In this document: positions 55,201 through 64,000 of the stretch, piece after piece
How positions within the stretch are numbered: the stretch's first letter is position 1
How the letters are laid out: the number at the start of each line of letters is the position of its first letter
Assembly (NCBI RefSeq): GCF_030269925.1
Contig: NC_085119.1
Location: forward strand, 16,589,001-16,653,000
From: Bombyx mori
Taxonomy: Eukaryota; Arthropoda; Insecta; Lepidoptera; Bombycidae
Length of the DNA: 64,000 nucleotides
Direction of reading: 5' to 3'
The notes under the pieces: model-generated
The model's database searches: none
Seen by the model: only the letters and a program-made list of their open reading frames with translations
What the model was told of the DNA's origin: nothing
Made by a program: the position numbers and the translations under genes

Positions 55201-55585
55201 TATTTTCGGATACCACTCAAACGGAAACAGAAATCGAAGATGTTTGAGAAACAAATTCAAGCATTGTTATTACCAAAGCTATAGGACCAGTTTTCGGTGG
55301 CAATCGAATTCTGATATTAGACGTAGGCTTTTGATCAATTATTAAAAAACGTGTCGAGAGTTTTATGCTAAAGAATAATATGTTATTCGATTCTGCCCGA
55401 GATCGTAATTTTAATATGTAAAGTAAAGGGGAACAACTACTTCCAGTCAAATTATTGTGTCGTTAAATTCTAGCCCCCTGTCTCTCAGCAGGGAGAAAAT
55501 ACTTACAATTTTTATTTATGACAAGGGGAACCTGTATTTCGAAATATTCCATTTTATTATTTTACCTTCAGTTTATAGACGGAGT
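52213..55585. other. 3.4 kb without recognisable SINE or LINE insertions
   Basis: No SINE, Helitron or RT relic is recognised across 3.4 kb, whereas elsewhere one occurs about every 1-2 kb. The sequence is AT-rich with a GC-richer core at about 54240-54600 (CCCCCGCGGACGCCGGCGCC, CCAATAAACACGCC, TGTCGCG and CGCGACA as a short inverted pair). No frame longer than 96 codons and none with a family motif. A possible worn RT trace near 52.93 kb (GATGTTGAGGATACTTTAGT) is too weak to call. Confidence 0.4.
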
Positions 55586-55589
55586 GAGT

Positions 55590-55792
55590 GATTTTTTTTC
55601 TCTACCCAACCACTGGTAGTCTAAGGGGCTGTTCCAACTACGCGCGGACCGGTAAGTCAGCTCACGGGGCTTAATCTAAGAGGACTTCTAACACTAGCCC
55701 TATCAAGGCAGTGCTTCGCTGAACCTATCACCGGATCGGGATTGCGTCTCATTGGGTAGATCTGGCGTGAAACTGAGTGGGTCAAGTCTATA
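55590..55792 (-). repeat. Family B, diverged copy
   Basis: TTTTTTTTCTCTACCCAACC, GCTCACGGGGCTTAATC, AGTGCTTCGCTGAACC and GGATCGGGATTGCG. The leader after the poly-T resembles the 0.9 kb copy. Confidence 0.65.
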
Positions 55793-56012
55793 GGGTAAGG
55801 GACAACAGCATCAGGTGAAATTAGCTCTAAGTGCAGTACTCAAGATTCTCTATAACCAAGAACTAAAGCCTATTAATTTGCCTCAATGGAATATGTAGTT
55901 GCTAGTTTTACAGTCCGGTACACGTTGATCAGAAAGTGGATCATGAATTAGCCACATGAAAGCAAATAAGAAAATTGGTCTTATAATGAACTCATTATGA
56001 ACTGATAGTACT

Positions 56013-56375
56013 TTTTTTATTGGTTAGTTGGGTGGATGAGCTCCTAGCCTACCTGGTGATAAGTGGTTACTGGAGCGCATAGACATCTACGTCGTTATCG
56101 CCGCCACCCACCTTGTGATATGAGTTCTAAGGTCTCAGTATAGTTACAACGGCTGCCCCATCCTTCAAACCGAAACGCATTACTTATAATTTTGCGGGTT
56201 TGAATTTTATTACACGATGTTCTTCCTGCAGCGTGGAAGACAACCGTGAACTTTGTTATTTAGGTAGGTACGTATTTCATTAGAAAAATTGGTACCCGCC
56301 TGCGGGATTCGAACACTGGTGCATCGCTCAACACGAGTGCACCGGACGCCTTATCCTTTAGACCACGACGACTTC
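56013..56375 (-). mobile_element. Bm1: Bm1-type SINE with tRNA-like head, internally deleted
   Basis: TTTTTTTATTGGTTAGTTGG, body to AAACGCATTACT, then a jump to TATAATTTTGCGGGTTTG that removes about 90 bases (TTCACGGCAG to GTAATTACGC). The head is intact: GCGGGATTCGAACACTGG at 56304 (B-box in reverse) and TTATCCTTTAGACCACGACG (A-box in reverse). The pol III promoter looks nearly consensus. Confidence 0.9.
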
Positions 56376-57051
56376 AAAAATAAAGGTACTAACAAAGCAA
56401 CCTAAAATAGTCGTGTTGCACGATCCCAACTACGAACCATTTCACTTTAATAGTCCAATTGCTGGAATTCCGACAGATGTTCAAATTCTTTAGCATTTAA
56501 TCCCTTCATCCCGACATAATTAGCGCCGTGTAATAAATAAATCCGCACTACAATTGCCATCTGTATGCTAAGAATAAATCTGCGTCATCATGGATACTGC
56601 ATCACCGAATTGTAACGATTGTAACGGAATATTCCAAATTCGATTCTGTCGCTACCCAAATAGAATCTATTTTTGATCAGTCACAGCTACAACCCCAAAA
56701 AACTGTTTCAAGCGTCGTCTGTGCATTTATGGGCTTGATTGAAATTTTGCAATCAACAAGGGGAGTGCATTGATGAAATAATTCTTGTATATTTTTGGTA
56801 GGCTCGCATACAGGTTTTGTATAATGTGAGAATGGATTTAGAGGGGATTTCAGATAGTGATCGTTGGTCAGACGGTTGTTCAAAGTGATTATTTTTGAGA
56901 TAAGGACGCGAGAGCGGGTCGCCCACGCCGTATCGTTCATGTGTGCTGTGCCCTATCTGAAATGTGTTAGCTACAATCTTTAGACTGGATATTGTTATGA
57001 GATAATGAGTTACATTTAAGTTACATTTAAAACAACCCAACTTGACGTTGT
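56376..57051. other. Unassigned stretch
   Basis: Two overlapping minus-strand frames of 87 and 95 codons occupy 56.68-57.04 kb but share bases in different registers and have no family motif. No repeat is seen. Confidence 0.35.
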
Positions 57052-57054
57052 CAG

Positions 57055-57224
57055 TGTGCTTAGTGCGAGCTCTTTAACGTTCTCGATAGCGTAAAAGTTA
57101 ACTCAAATTTGTATGCAGTTGGAACAGCGCCCCTAGCGGCAAACTAGGCAAATGTTCCGACTCAATACAAATTAAAGTTAACTTTTACGCTATCGAGAAC
57201 GTTATAAAACTCGCACTAAGCACA
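57055..57224. mobile_element. Hairpin MITE with long terminal inverted repeats
   Basis: The left arm (57055 to about 57126) starts TGTGCTTAGTGCGAG and contains AACGTTCTCGATAGCGTAAA; the right arm is its reverse complement over about 70 bases with a handful of mismatches. The loop of about 25 bases is GCGCCCCTAGCGGCAAACTA and a few more. CAG lies immediately outside both ends (57052-57054 and 57225-57227), a 3-bp target duplication. There is no coding. A three-base duplication is seen in PIF/Harbinger and some CMC elements, but the termini do not settle the superfamily. Confidence 0.8.
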
Positions 57225-57227
57225 CAG

Positions 57228-57498
57228 TTGGCCAAACAGTGCACATCTCACGGAAGTCACAAATAAATAAAAACCTCTTCGTACAGAAAACGATTCTTCT
57301 GTACTTGGCGTGTGAACACATTCCACGACTAACGAACAATATGACGTAATAAAATCAAACGACTTGAATTCACGATCTGCTTTGGAGGATACGATATTAA
57401 GACTGTGAACTCATCTGTTTTTTTATTGTTAAGCAGACCGAAGGAGCTTATGACCGATTTCGTGTTACTTACCGATAACCGCTTGGGCTGTCGGAACC
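57228..57498. other. Unassigned stretch
   Basis: No gene or repeat is recognised. Confidence 0.3.
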
Positions 57499-58422
57499 CT
57501 TTTTTTTTTCCACAGGAGAAAATCGCCGGATCCCCACCCGCGCGGCAGGTGGGGTATGTGGGAGTTGAACCTCACTAAAAACTCCTGCCGCTCACAACCG
57601 GCGGCCTACCTCGGACCGGGCCGGAGCCCAGTCGGGGCTATTGAAAGGCGGGACAGGGTTGACGCAGAGCACATTACATCCATCCCACCGTCCCACGGAC
57701 GCCGGACCGGTGGCCGCCAGCGACACGACCACCGGTTCCCTCGTTCAGCGGGCCGAGAGCCCGCTTTGATGGCGCCGCGTTACACCTTCCCCCAGAGCGG
57801 TCGGGGGAACGCGGTCTACCATCACCCGGCTTCCTATTGCGGGTGAGCGTGCAAGGCACGCCACCCCACGTCTGGGTCTCTCCCCGCACAAAACGGGTGG
57901 GACCCCTAGCTCTTAGGGGGCCAGGTCACGGATACGACCCCGGTCCCGACCCCCTGCTCGGCGGCGGCGGGTTTCTGCGTAGTGAGGAGAGCTTTCCCTC
58001 ACTCGCCCCGCCGCCTCCTTCTGCGAGATGGTGCACTCGCAGAAGTCGAGCATAGCCTTCCATGACTCATCGCTGCCAAGCATCGACGCCACGACGCCAG
58101 GCAGCGACAAGTCAGGTCCTATCTTTGCGACCAGGACACGGCGCTGCACCTCCCAAGCGGGGCAGACAGCGAGCGTATGCTCCGCCGTGTCCAGGTCGTG
58201 TCCACAATGGTGGCACCTCGTCGTCGGCTCAGCCCCTATCCGGCGCAGCTACTTCCCGAAGCATCCGTGCCCGGTCAGCACCTGCACCAGACGAAAGGTG
58301 AGATGTCCTTCGCCACGATTCACCCAGTCATCAAAGACCGGGTAAACCGCCTCGACGGTCCGTAGCCCCCACGTGGGGTTGGCCAATCGCCTCGACCACG
58401 ACTCGAGGTCGGAACCCATGGA
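57499..58422 (-). mobile_element. R1-clade LINE, 5'-truncated 3' end
   Basis: The GC-rich segment contrasts sharply with its AT-rich flanks. The poly-T at 57499-57510 is the 3' poly(A) end on the minus strand, followed by a 3' UTR of about 400 bases. Coding starts at the truncation near 58419 and ends at 57913. Upstream of 58420 the frame is lost, marking the 5' junction. Such elements insert by target-primed reverse transcription, which explains the missing 5' part. No target-site duplication could be identified. The C-terminal protein relic is described separately. Confidence 0.8.
57913..58419 (-). pseudogene. R1-clade LINE RT C-terminus with zinc knuckle
   Basis: The frame reads SRRLANPTWGLRTVEAVYPV, FRLVQVLTGHGCFGK, a stop, LRRIGAEPTTRCHHCGHDLD, TAEHTLAVCPAWEVQRRVLV, LSLPGVVASMLGSDESW and an Arg-rich end. 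CHHC...H...C is the zinc-knuckle of R1-clade elements (Cys-x2-Cys, then His and Cys in TAEHTLAVC). 'TGHGCFGxYLxRIG' before it is diagnostic; the stop at 58249-58251 stands where a Tyr is expected. Apart from that stop the frame is intact over about 168 codons, so the copy is relatively young. It lacks endonuclease and RT catalytic domains. Confidence 0.85.
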
Positions 58423-58539
58423 TATATCTTAAGGCGAATGTCGCAATTCTCTTTAAGCCACGAGGAAATGAAGTCTCGTTTGTATAGTTCAAAAGTTCAT
58501 CCATCCTTTTATTTGAAAAGCTTGACTGCTTCGCGACAG

Positions 58540-58732
58540 AAATATGCAGGGTTTAGGCTAGGTTAGGTTGGGGGTTAGGTCGCTTAGTGGGTGAGCCCTA
58601 AAATTCCTTGGGCGTACGGTCTGCTCCCAACACCTTGCAGATCGTCAAGTCCCACATACGCTGCGCGCCCCCTAGGCTCGGGGACCTCGTAGGATGTTCA
58701 GCCCCCGGCCCGAAAAAATAAAAAAATAAAGT
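58540..58732 (+). repeat. GC-rich retro-repeat E, longest copy
   Basis: GGTTGGGGGTTAGGTCGCTT, CCAACACCTTGCAGATCG, CGCGCCCCCTAGGCTCGGGG and GTTCAGCCCCCGGCCCGAAA, ending in an A-rich tail. It is the longest of three copies (25.22 kb inverted, 25.68 kb). Likely a LINE 3' UTR. No coding part is recognised. Confidence 0.65.
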
Positions 58733-59385
58733 TTGGGGTAATTAATTACGGAAATCTCAAAAAAATTCGGATACGTCATCCTCTGAAAATATTCTACCTA
58801 GAGTAATGAAACTGATTAGCTGCTAATTATTCACGATTTTTAGGGCAATCAAAAACACCATGAAATACTTTTTGACTTATAAAATAATGAATTCAAAAGT
58901 ACGGCAATTCAAGACGTAAAATACACCAATAGACATCATTTTCGTTTGACAGATAATGTAATTTGTATGTTCACAACGGGATTCCTTTCATTATGCCTTC
59001 GTATTCCATAAAATATGCATTCGAAATGAGAAAAATGTGTCGCAGAATCGCAAACATATTTTTTAGTAACAAAACCACAAGTAGCTTTACATGTGGAAGC
59101 AACTCTCACCTTTATAGAGCTTGCTATAAAATACGAAATTTCTCTGTTGAATTTGGCTTGATATCTCGTTTTGTTTTTGTATGAAAAATAATCATAATAC
59201 CAGATTCCGGTATGACTTACATACCCACGACGTCTGTTCACATTAGTTTTCGAAATAAACAGTATGTTTAGTAGTGAAGGGCTATTTGCTTCTGTGAGGG
59301 TCTTGGCAAACTTGGTGACATAACAACTTTTTACTATTTAGGTATGATGCGTCTAACTCATTAGACTATGTTCTAGTAACTTTTT
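58733..59385. other. Unassigned stretch
   Basis: Overlapping frames of 73 and 101 codons on opposite strands at 58.94-59.24 kb have no family motif. No repeat is seen. Confidence 0.35.
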
Positions 59386-59386
59386 G

Positions 59387-59626
59387 ACTGGTGGTAGGAC
59401 CTCTTGTGAGTCCGCGTGGGAAGGTACCACCACCCTGCCTATTTCTGCCGTGGAGCAGTAATGCATTTCGGTTTGATGGCTAGGGCAGCCGTTGTAACTA
59501 TAATGAGACCTTAGAACTGATATCTCAAGGACGATGGCGCATTTACGTCGTAAATGTTTATGGGCTCCAGTAACCACTTAACAATCAGTTGGGCTGTGAG
59601 CTCGTCCACTCATATAAGCAATAAAA
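59387..59626 (+). mobile_element. Bm1: Bm1-type SINE, head-less
   Basis: ACTGGTGGTAGGACCTCTTG to ATATAAGCAATAAAATTAG. The internal GGTGGGTGG block is altered. Confidence 0.9.
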
Positions 59627-59627
59627 T

Positions 59628-59830
59628 TAGTTAAATGTAACCTATCAGTGGATTTTTATTAGACTTGTTTTAAATGTTTTTACTAACCCTTGTTCAACTT
59701 ACTTCAGCTTTTTTAGTCACAAAACAATCATTATGCATGTATTCCACCAAAAAAAAGATGTTACATTGTACCAATTTTAGTTCTTTTGTGGTTAGGCAAC
59801 AATTTTATTGCTAAATAATATGTTCAGAAG
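59628..59830. other. Short unassigned stretch
   Basis: No gene or repeat is recognised. Confidence 0.3.
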
Positions 59831-59833
59831 AAC

Positions 59834-59985
59834 GCACAGTCGTCTTGGTGTCAAGTGGCTTCTGAAGCTAATAGAAAAGATGAATTCTTTTTTGAAGTCA
59901 TTTAATTTTGTTGTTTACGTATTTCATTAGAAAAATTGGTACCTGCCCACGGAATTCAAACACCGGTACAGTCACATCCTGCCAC
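59834..59985 (-). mobile_element. Bm1: Old Bm1 remnant with part of the head
   Basis: CGTCTTGGTGTCAAGTGGCT, then TACGTATTTCATTAGAAAAA and TTGGTACCTGCCCACGGAAT with TTCAAACACCGG. The tRNA-like head region is recognisable but the body between is deleted. Confidence 0.6.
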
Positions 59986-60036
59986 AAAGCTTGAGGAAAA
60001 TATTTCATAATACCACACGAGGGCTGCTTTCGTTGC

Positions 60037-60282
60037 CTCTGGTGGTAGGACGTCTCGTGAGATCGCACGGGTAGGTACCACCACTCTCCCTGTTTCTGCC
60101 GTGAAGCAGTAATGCGTTTCGGTTTGAAGGGTGGGGCAGCCGTTGTACTGTTAAAAATGAGACCTTACTACTCATGTCTCCAAGCGGGTGGCGGCATTTA
60201 TGCTGTAGATGTCTATGGATTCCGGTAATCACTTAACTCGAGGTGCGCCGTGAGCCCGTTCACCCATCCAAACACTAAAAAA
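60037..60282 (+). mobile_element. Bm1: Bm1-type SINE, head-less
   Basis: TCTGGTGGTAGGACGTCTCG to ATCCAAACACTAAAAAAAA. Moderately diverged. Confidence 0.9.
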
Positions 60283-60283
60283 A

Positions 60284-61058
60284 ATATTGGTGTCCGAGCT
60301 TTCGATTCATCTTGAGGTTAATAATGGCTACCGAAACCTATAGACATTACAGCGTGTATATATATGTATTCAAAACACGTGACCGAATTTGAATTAAAAG
60401 TATACATTAAAATACCTTAATATATTGTAAGTGTAATATACCGACTTAGTAATGCGCGGCAAAGAGCCGATATGAGACAGAAGTAAATCAAGTCAGATTA
60501 CCTGTGAAATGTCTCAAGCTATTTTTTGTGCTTAAACTAACCTAATCTCAACTTTATTGAAGTTTTAAGAGAGAAAGTGCTCCCGATCTCAGCTTAAGTA
60601 TGTTAAATTGTTACAATTCAAAGTGTTAGTGAAGTGGAAATTATTAGACGTTATAAAACTTCGGATCATTGGTTTAACCAAATTGAATACTTAAAAGGTT
60701 TGTAAATGCTCTCTTATCTCAGATATTAAAGTTACAATTAAAGAAAAATGTCATTAAAGTAAATTCATTTTATAAATTTTAAAATATTTAGTATTTATTT
60801 TATATCTTTATTTTAAAATTTTATTTGACGATTAAAAAAAATTAAAATATACTAAAGCATATTTTAAACAAGTAATACGTATAACTAATTCAATTTTAAA
60901 ATGTTTCAAGTCAAACGTTATTGGTATTTCGCCGAGTTAATCAGCACAGATTAAGTTGAGTGTGGTCATATACTATATTGAGTACACACGGCTGATCTTC
61001 CACTGACATACCGCGTGTCTTTGCGAACCGACGTTTTCTTCCATGATCTAAATATTGC
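60284..61058. other. AT-rich stretch, no gene seen
   Basis: No gene. A short worn Bm1 trace (ACCGAAACCTATAGACATTA) is at 60330. Confidence 0.4.
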
Positions 61059-61059
61059 A

Positions 61060-61222
61060 TTCGCGAAGCAGCTACCCTTGGGCTGTTAAGTCTCCTTCGG
61101 ATGCGCTCAGGCAGCTGTTAGAAAATTCCACCTCTCCTGGCTGAGCTTTTACTCGACCACCTGTACTGGTGAAACTGGAAAGGTCTTCGGGCTCTCAGTA
61201 ATACTCCATTAATAAAAAAGAT
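61060..61222 (+). repeat. Family B tail variant, solo
   Basis: TTCGCGAAGCAGCTACCCTT, AAGTCTCCTTCGGATGCGCT, CCTGGCTGAGCTTTTACTCG and CTGGTGAAACTGGAAAGGTC to an A-rich end AATAAAAAAG. It matches the tail fused to Bm1 at 7.8 kb. Confidence 0.65.
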
Positions 61223-61755
61223 AAAAACTAAATATTGCGAAGGGCTTGGGCGTAGTATATCAGAATGATAAGACAAACAAGTAATTTATACCTCCAAGCG
61301 ATATTACAAAGGTCGGAGTAATAATAGCAAATCATGAAAAATTATTTTACAATTTATCCATATTGTGCTATTTAATTTGAACTAAAAACCTCACTAATAT
61401 CCTGTATTTTAATTATAATTTGTTCTACACATTCCTGCCTATTTCATCCAGTTAATACAGTTACGTTGTCAGACGATAACTAACAGTTTTTATCCTTAGA
61501 AAAAGCTAAATAATGAGGTACTTAACTCGTTAATGTAATGTATAAGTCGTTCGAACCGGCCATGGTTTAAGCCCAGCAGCGGATATCTGAACTCACGGTC
61601 CGGAGGTGCATCGCTCTGACAGCTTTCTCATTTACCTATTAACTTACGTTGGTAATTGTGGCTTCTTGTCTATAAATCAAAAGATACATTTGTATAAATT
61701 TGCAATTTTTTGAATGTGGTTCCTTGAAACAAAAGTTTCAATTGCATTATATAAT
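61223..61755. other. Unassigned stretch
   Basis: No gene is seen. ATCTGAACTCACGGTCCGGA near 61585 may be a very old Bm1 trace. Confidence 0.3.
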
Positions 61756-61860
61756 GGCAGTCCTGACTTTAAAACTGGACACATTAGTGCTTCGCAGCCA
61801 AAATAGGAATGACGGTGGTATTGACCCATATGGGCTAACAGCCCGCCCTACTGACTAAAA
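61756..61860 (-). mobile_element. Bm1: Old Bm1 fragment
   Basis: ATGGCAGTCCTGACTTTAAA, GTGCTTCGCAGCCAAAATAG and GGTGGTATTGACCC follow Bm1 order with many changes. Confidence 0.5.
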
Positions 61861-62320
61861 CTTTTACTGGTGAGGGTTATTAGTCGGATATTAATAGTAC
61901 ACTGGTGGCATAGCAAGACACATCATCCTAGAAAGGTTGCCATTATTATATTTTTATAAGTGTTGCATTCTTTCAATCCGTATGTATCGGCCAAAGCTTA
62001 TACTTAGGACACCATTGAACCTTTCTCTGGTATCACGAAACCAACAATTGCTGGGATAAAGCGTTAATTCAGTAGTTACCGCACAATGCGTAGCCCCGGG
62101 TTCCAAGTTGCATGTTAGAACGGTGTTGGATGCCGAAGAAATAGCACTGCTAGACTGATTTAATCAGTATCATTACCCACTTTAATCACCGTTTTGTTTC
62201 AGTTTAGTAATTTTTGATTTTTTCAGATTTATTATTTCACATCATGCTATGTATCTTGTGCTGTGTGTTCAGTATTTCAAATTTAGAAATCGGCAAATTT
62301 AATACTTTGAATGAATTTTT
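61861..62320. other. Unassigned stretch
   Basis: No gene or repeat is recognised. Confidence 0.3.
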
Positions 62321-62545
62321 CTCTACCTAATTACTAGTAGCCTCGGGGATTATTCCAGTTTCACCGGTTTGAACTTGGAATGGGCAGTTGAATTCACGAT
62401 CAAGCGCGTCGTAAGTGGCTATGAGAGTCCATAGATATTACAAAATGAATGCCGTCACTTTCCTTACGACATGCGGCGGAAGTCTCAATAATAATCTTAC
62501 CATTCAAAACAGAACACACGATATGATTTGCGGTTGAAAAAGATA
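62321..62545 (-). repeat. Family B leader fragment followed by old Bm1
   Basis: TTTTCTCTACCTAATTACTA and CCTCGGGGATTATTCCAG (62321-62365) resemble the family B leader. GTAAGTGGCTATGAGAGTCC, ATAGATATTACAAAATGAAT and ACCATTCAAAACAGAACACA (62410-62520) are a worn Bm1. Confidence 0.45.
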
Positions 62546-64000
62546 AACTTGCTAAATTATTAAGGAATGAGTAACAATTTTACATTTATTTTTTGGATCC
62601 AGAGCTTTTGCAACTTTGAACTTCTACAACGTATATTCCGTCGTTGTCCAACCAATATTGGCTATATACAAAAAGTATGGTTGTTTTTATTGAATCAAAG
62701 TTAAAATTAAACGGCTTATCGATAAGCACACTTGTCCATGTTGTTAATTCCAAAATTAGACAGTTTTTGTCATACAATTCGACGTGACACAACCTTACGC
62801 AGAATTAAAGTTCAAAAGTTGTGCACATAGCTGCGCTTTGTGTATAAACAAATAAAACTGAGGCAACTGCCGTAACATAGATCAACGAAGCAATTCCGTA
62901 CGAGATAAACTCGCAGCTGTTTATCGCACGCTTGAGAACAGCTCTCGTTGGCTGCACTGTTTTTTTTAGTTTCCATCCAGCTTGGTTAATTTTACGCTCC
63001 TGAAAACTGGTTCACGCTTATTTTTGAAGATTTCTTTCAAAAGTTTGAAGTGTTACAAAGCTTATGTTAGTCGTGAATATTTAATGTGAATTTTCATAAT
63101 AATACCTCAAACTGTAACTTTACGACAAATAACAGCCCATTTAAATCATTACATATATGTATAATGATTATATTATATTCAAACATTTCAACATTTCATA
63201 GGTATGTGATAAAATTCATGTGATTTTGAATACGTTGCAGATACGATTGAAAATTCGAGTGATGGTGAGTTAGGCAGCCAAAAAATACTCCAGCGAAAGT
63301 TGATTTGGAAATGGTAATTGCATCTTTACCTCTTTGCCTATTTACATTATTATAATGCAAGATCCACTCAAAAGTAAATTACCCATTACCAATAAATACC
63401 ACACCATCCAAGTCCGTTTTTGATTCATCCGAAATCGCTCCCATCATCCCACAGCGGAGTGCGGTTGACAAAACTGTCGTTAATAATAAATCAAGCGGCT
63501 GGCTGTAACGTGTTTGTTTTTAATTAGTGAACGAACGAGAGTTGTTGCAGCCAACAGATCTGCGTTTTAATGCTTTAGATTAATCGACTCCAAATCTCTA
63601 CTATTTGATATATCACTAATCTAATATGGGACTTAATTTTTTCTGAAGTGATTTCCGGCTGTAGTGTGTATGTGGGTAAAAAGATTCATTTGTCCTGGTT
63701 TAAGCAGCTGCTATTTCGTTATATATCTCTTTTTGAAATCGATATCCTTACTGATTTTCAGTACAAAATTTTTTGGGCATGCAACTTTACATGCTCAAAC
63801 CAGTGAACCTATTAGTGAAACCATGGTTCAGAATAGAAATAACCCCTGCACTCGAATATATTAAGTGTATAATCTATGCCCTGCACTCTTCAGGATGAGG
63901 TTAAAAAATAATTGACGCTAACTATAATGTAGCGTTGGTGTTGGGCGGAGTTGGTCTTTAACTAACAAATATTTTTATCTGATGAACAAGAAAATGACTT
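62546..64000. other. AT-rich stretch with one weak exon candidate
   Basis: No repeat is recognised over 1.45 kb. A minus-strand frame of 68 codons at 62586-62792 contains LELTTWTSVLIDKPFNFNFD and ends SSGSKK; it has a less random composition than other frames but no family I recognise. The rest shows nothing. Confidence 0.4.

Noticed and set aside
57556..58365. Host genes on the plus strand in the GC-rich block (frames of 60-105 codons)
   Set aside because: They are antisense shadows of the R1-clade LINE, whose minus-strand frame carries the zinc knuckle.
58553..58590. TTAGG-like units suggesting telomeric DNA
   Set aside because: Only a few irregular TTAGG occurrences inside retro-repeat E; not a regular array.

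Overview
The window is AT-rich insect DNA, almost certainly from a silk moth of the genus Bombyx. The main support is the tRNA-headed Bm1-type SINE, of which I can place about thirty clear copies plus a dozen worn ones. The rest of the repeat mix also fits a lepidopteran: RTE-like, jockey/CR1-like and R1-clade LINE 3' ends, short Helitron-type elements with CTAG ends, tRNA-headed SINEs with the head motif TGGTGTAGTGG, and a mariner relic. Nothing looks bacterial or viral. There are no operons, no CRISPR array, no rRNA and no convincing free-standing tRNA gene.

I cannot support any intact host protein-coding gene. No open frame exceeds about 130 codons, and every frame with a recognisable protein signature is the decayed C-terminal end of a retrotransposon reverse transcriptase or a transposase. 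The region reads as an intergenic stretch or a very long intron. Three short stretches (about 30.47-30.6 kb, 55.06-55.19 kb and 62.59-62.79 kb) are noted only as weak exon candidates.

Layout. 0.6-1.1 kb: two copies of a poly(A)-tailed repeat called family B here. 1.4-2.5 kb: two Bm1 copies in opposite orientation. 2.5-5.1 kb: an RT graveyard with two Helitron-type elements. 5.9-9.3 kb: Bm1 copies, a LINE C-terminus whose tail resembles Bm1, and a Bm1/family B chimera. 9.3-15.2 kb: sparser, with family B, a tRNA-headed SINE and LINE relics. 15.6-18.4 kb: Bm1 copies and a mariner transposase pseudogene split by one of them. 18.4-21.1 kb: little recognisable. 21.1-26.1 kb: dense Bm1, one copy interrupted by family B. 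26.1-31.7 kb: few repeats. 31.75-42.6 kb: dense SINEs, an RTE-like 3' end and a third Helitron. 44.8-50.5 kb: Bm1, a 672-bp pogo-like non-autonomous DNA transposon, and a LINE 3' end. 52.2-55.6 kb: free of recognisable SINEs. 55.6-60.3 kb: a hairpin MITE, a GC-rich R1-clade LINE 3' end and Bm1 copies. 60.3-64 kb: worn repeats and AT-rich DNA.

The elements relate to one another mainly as parasite and host. Bm1 and one jockey/CR1-like LINE share about 90 bp of similar 3' end, which suggests the SINE uses that LINE's enzyme. Nested and chimeric insertions give a partial relative chronology. I found no evidence for a new multi-gene biological system; the most informative observations concern how these mobile elements are built and combined.
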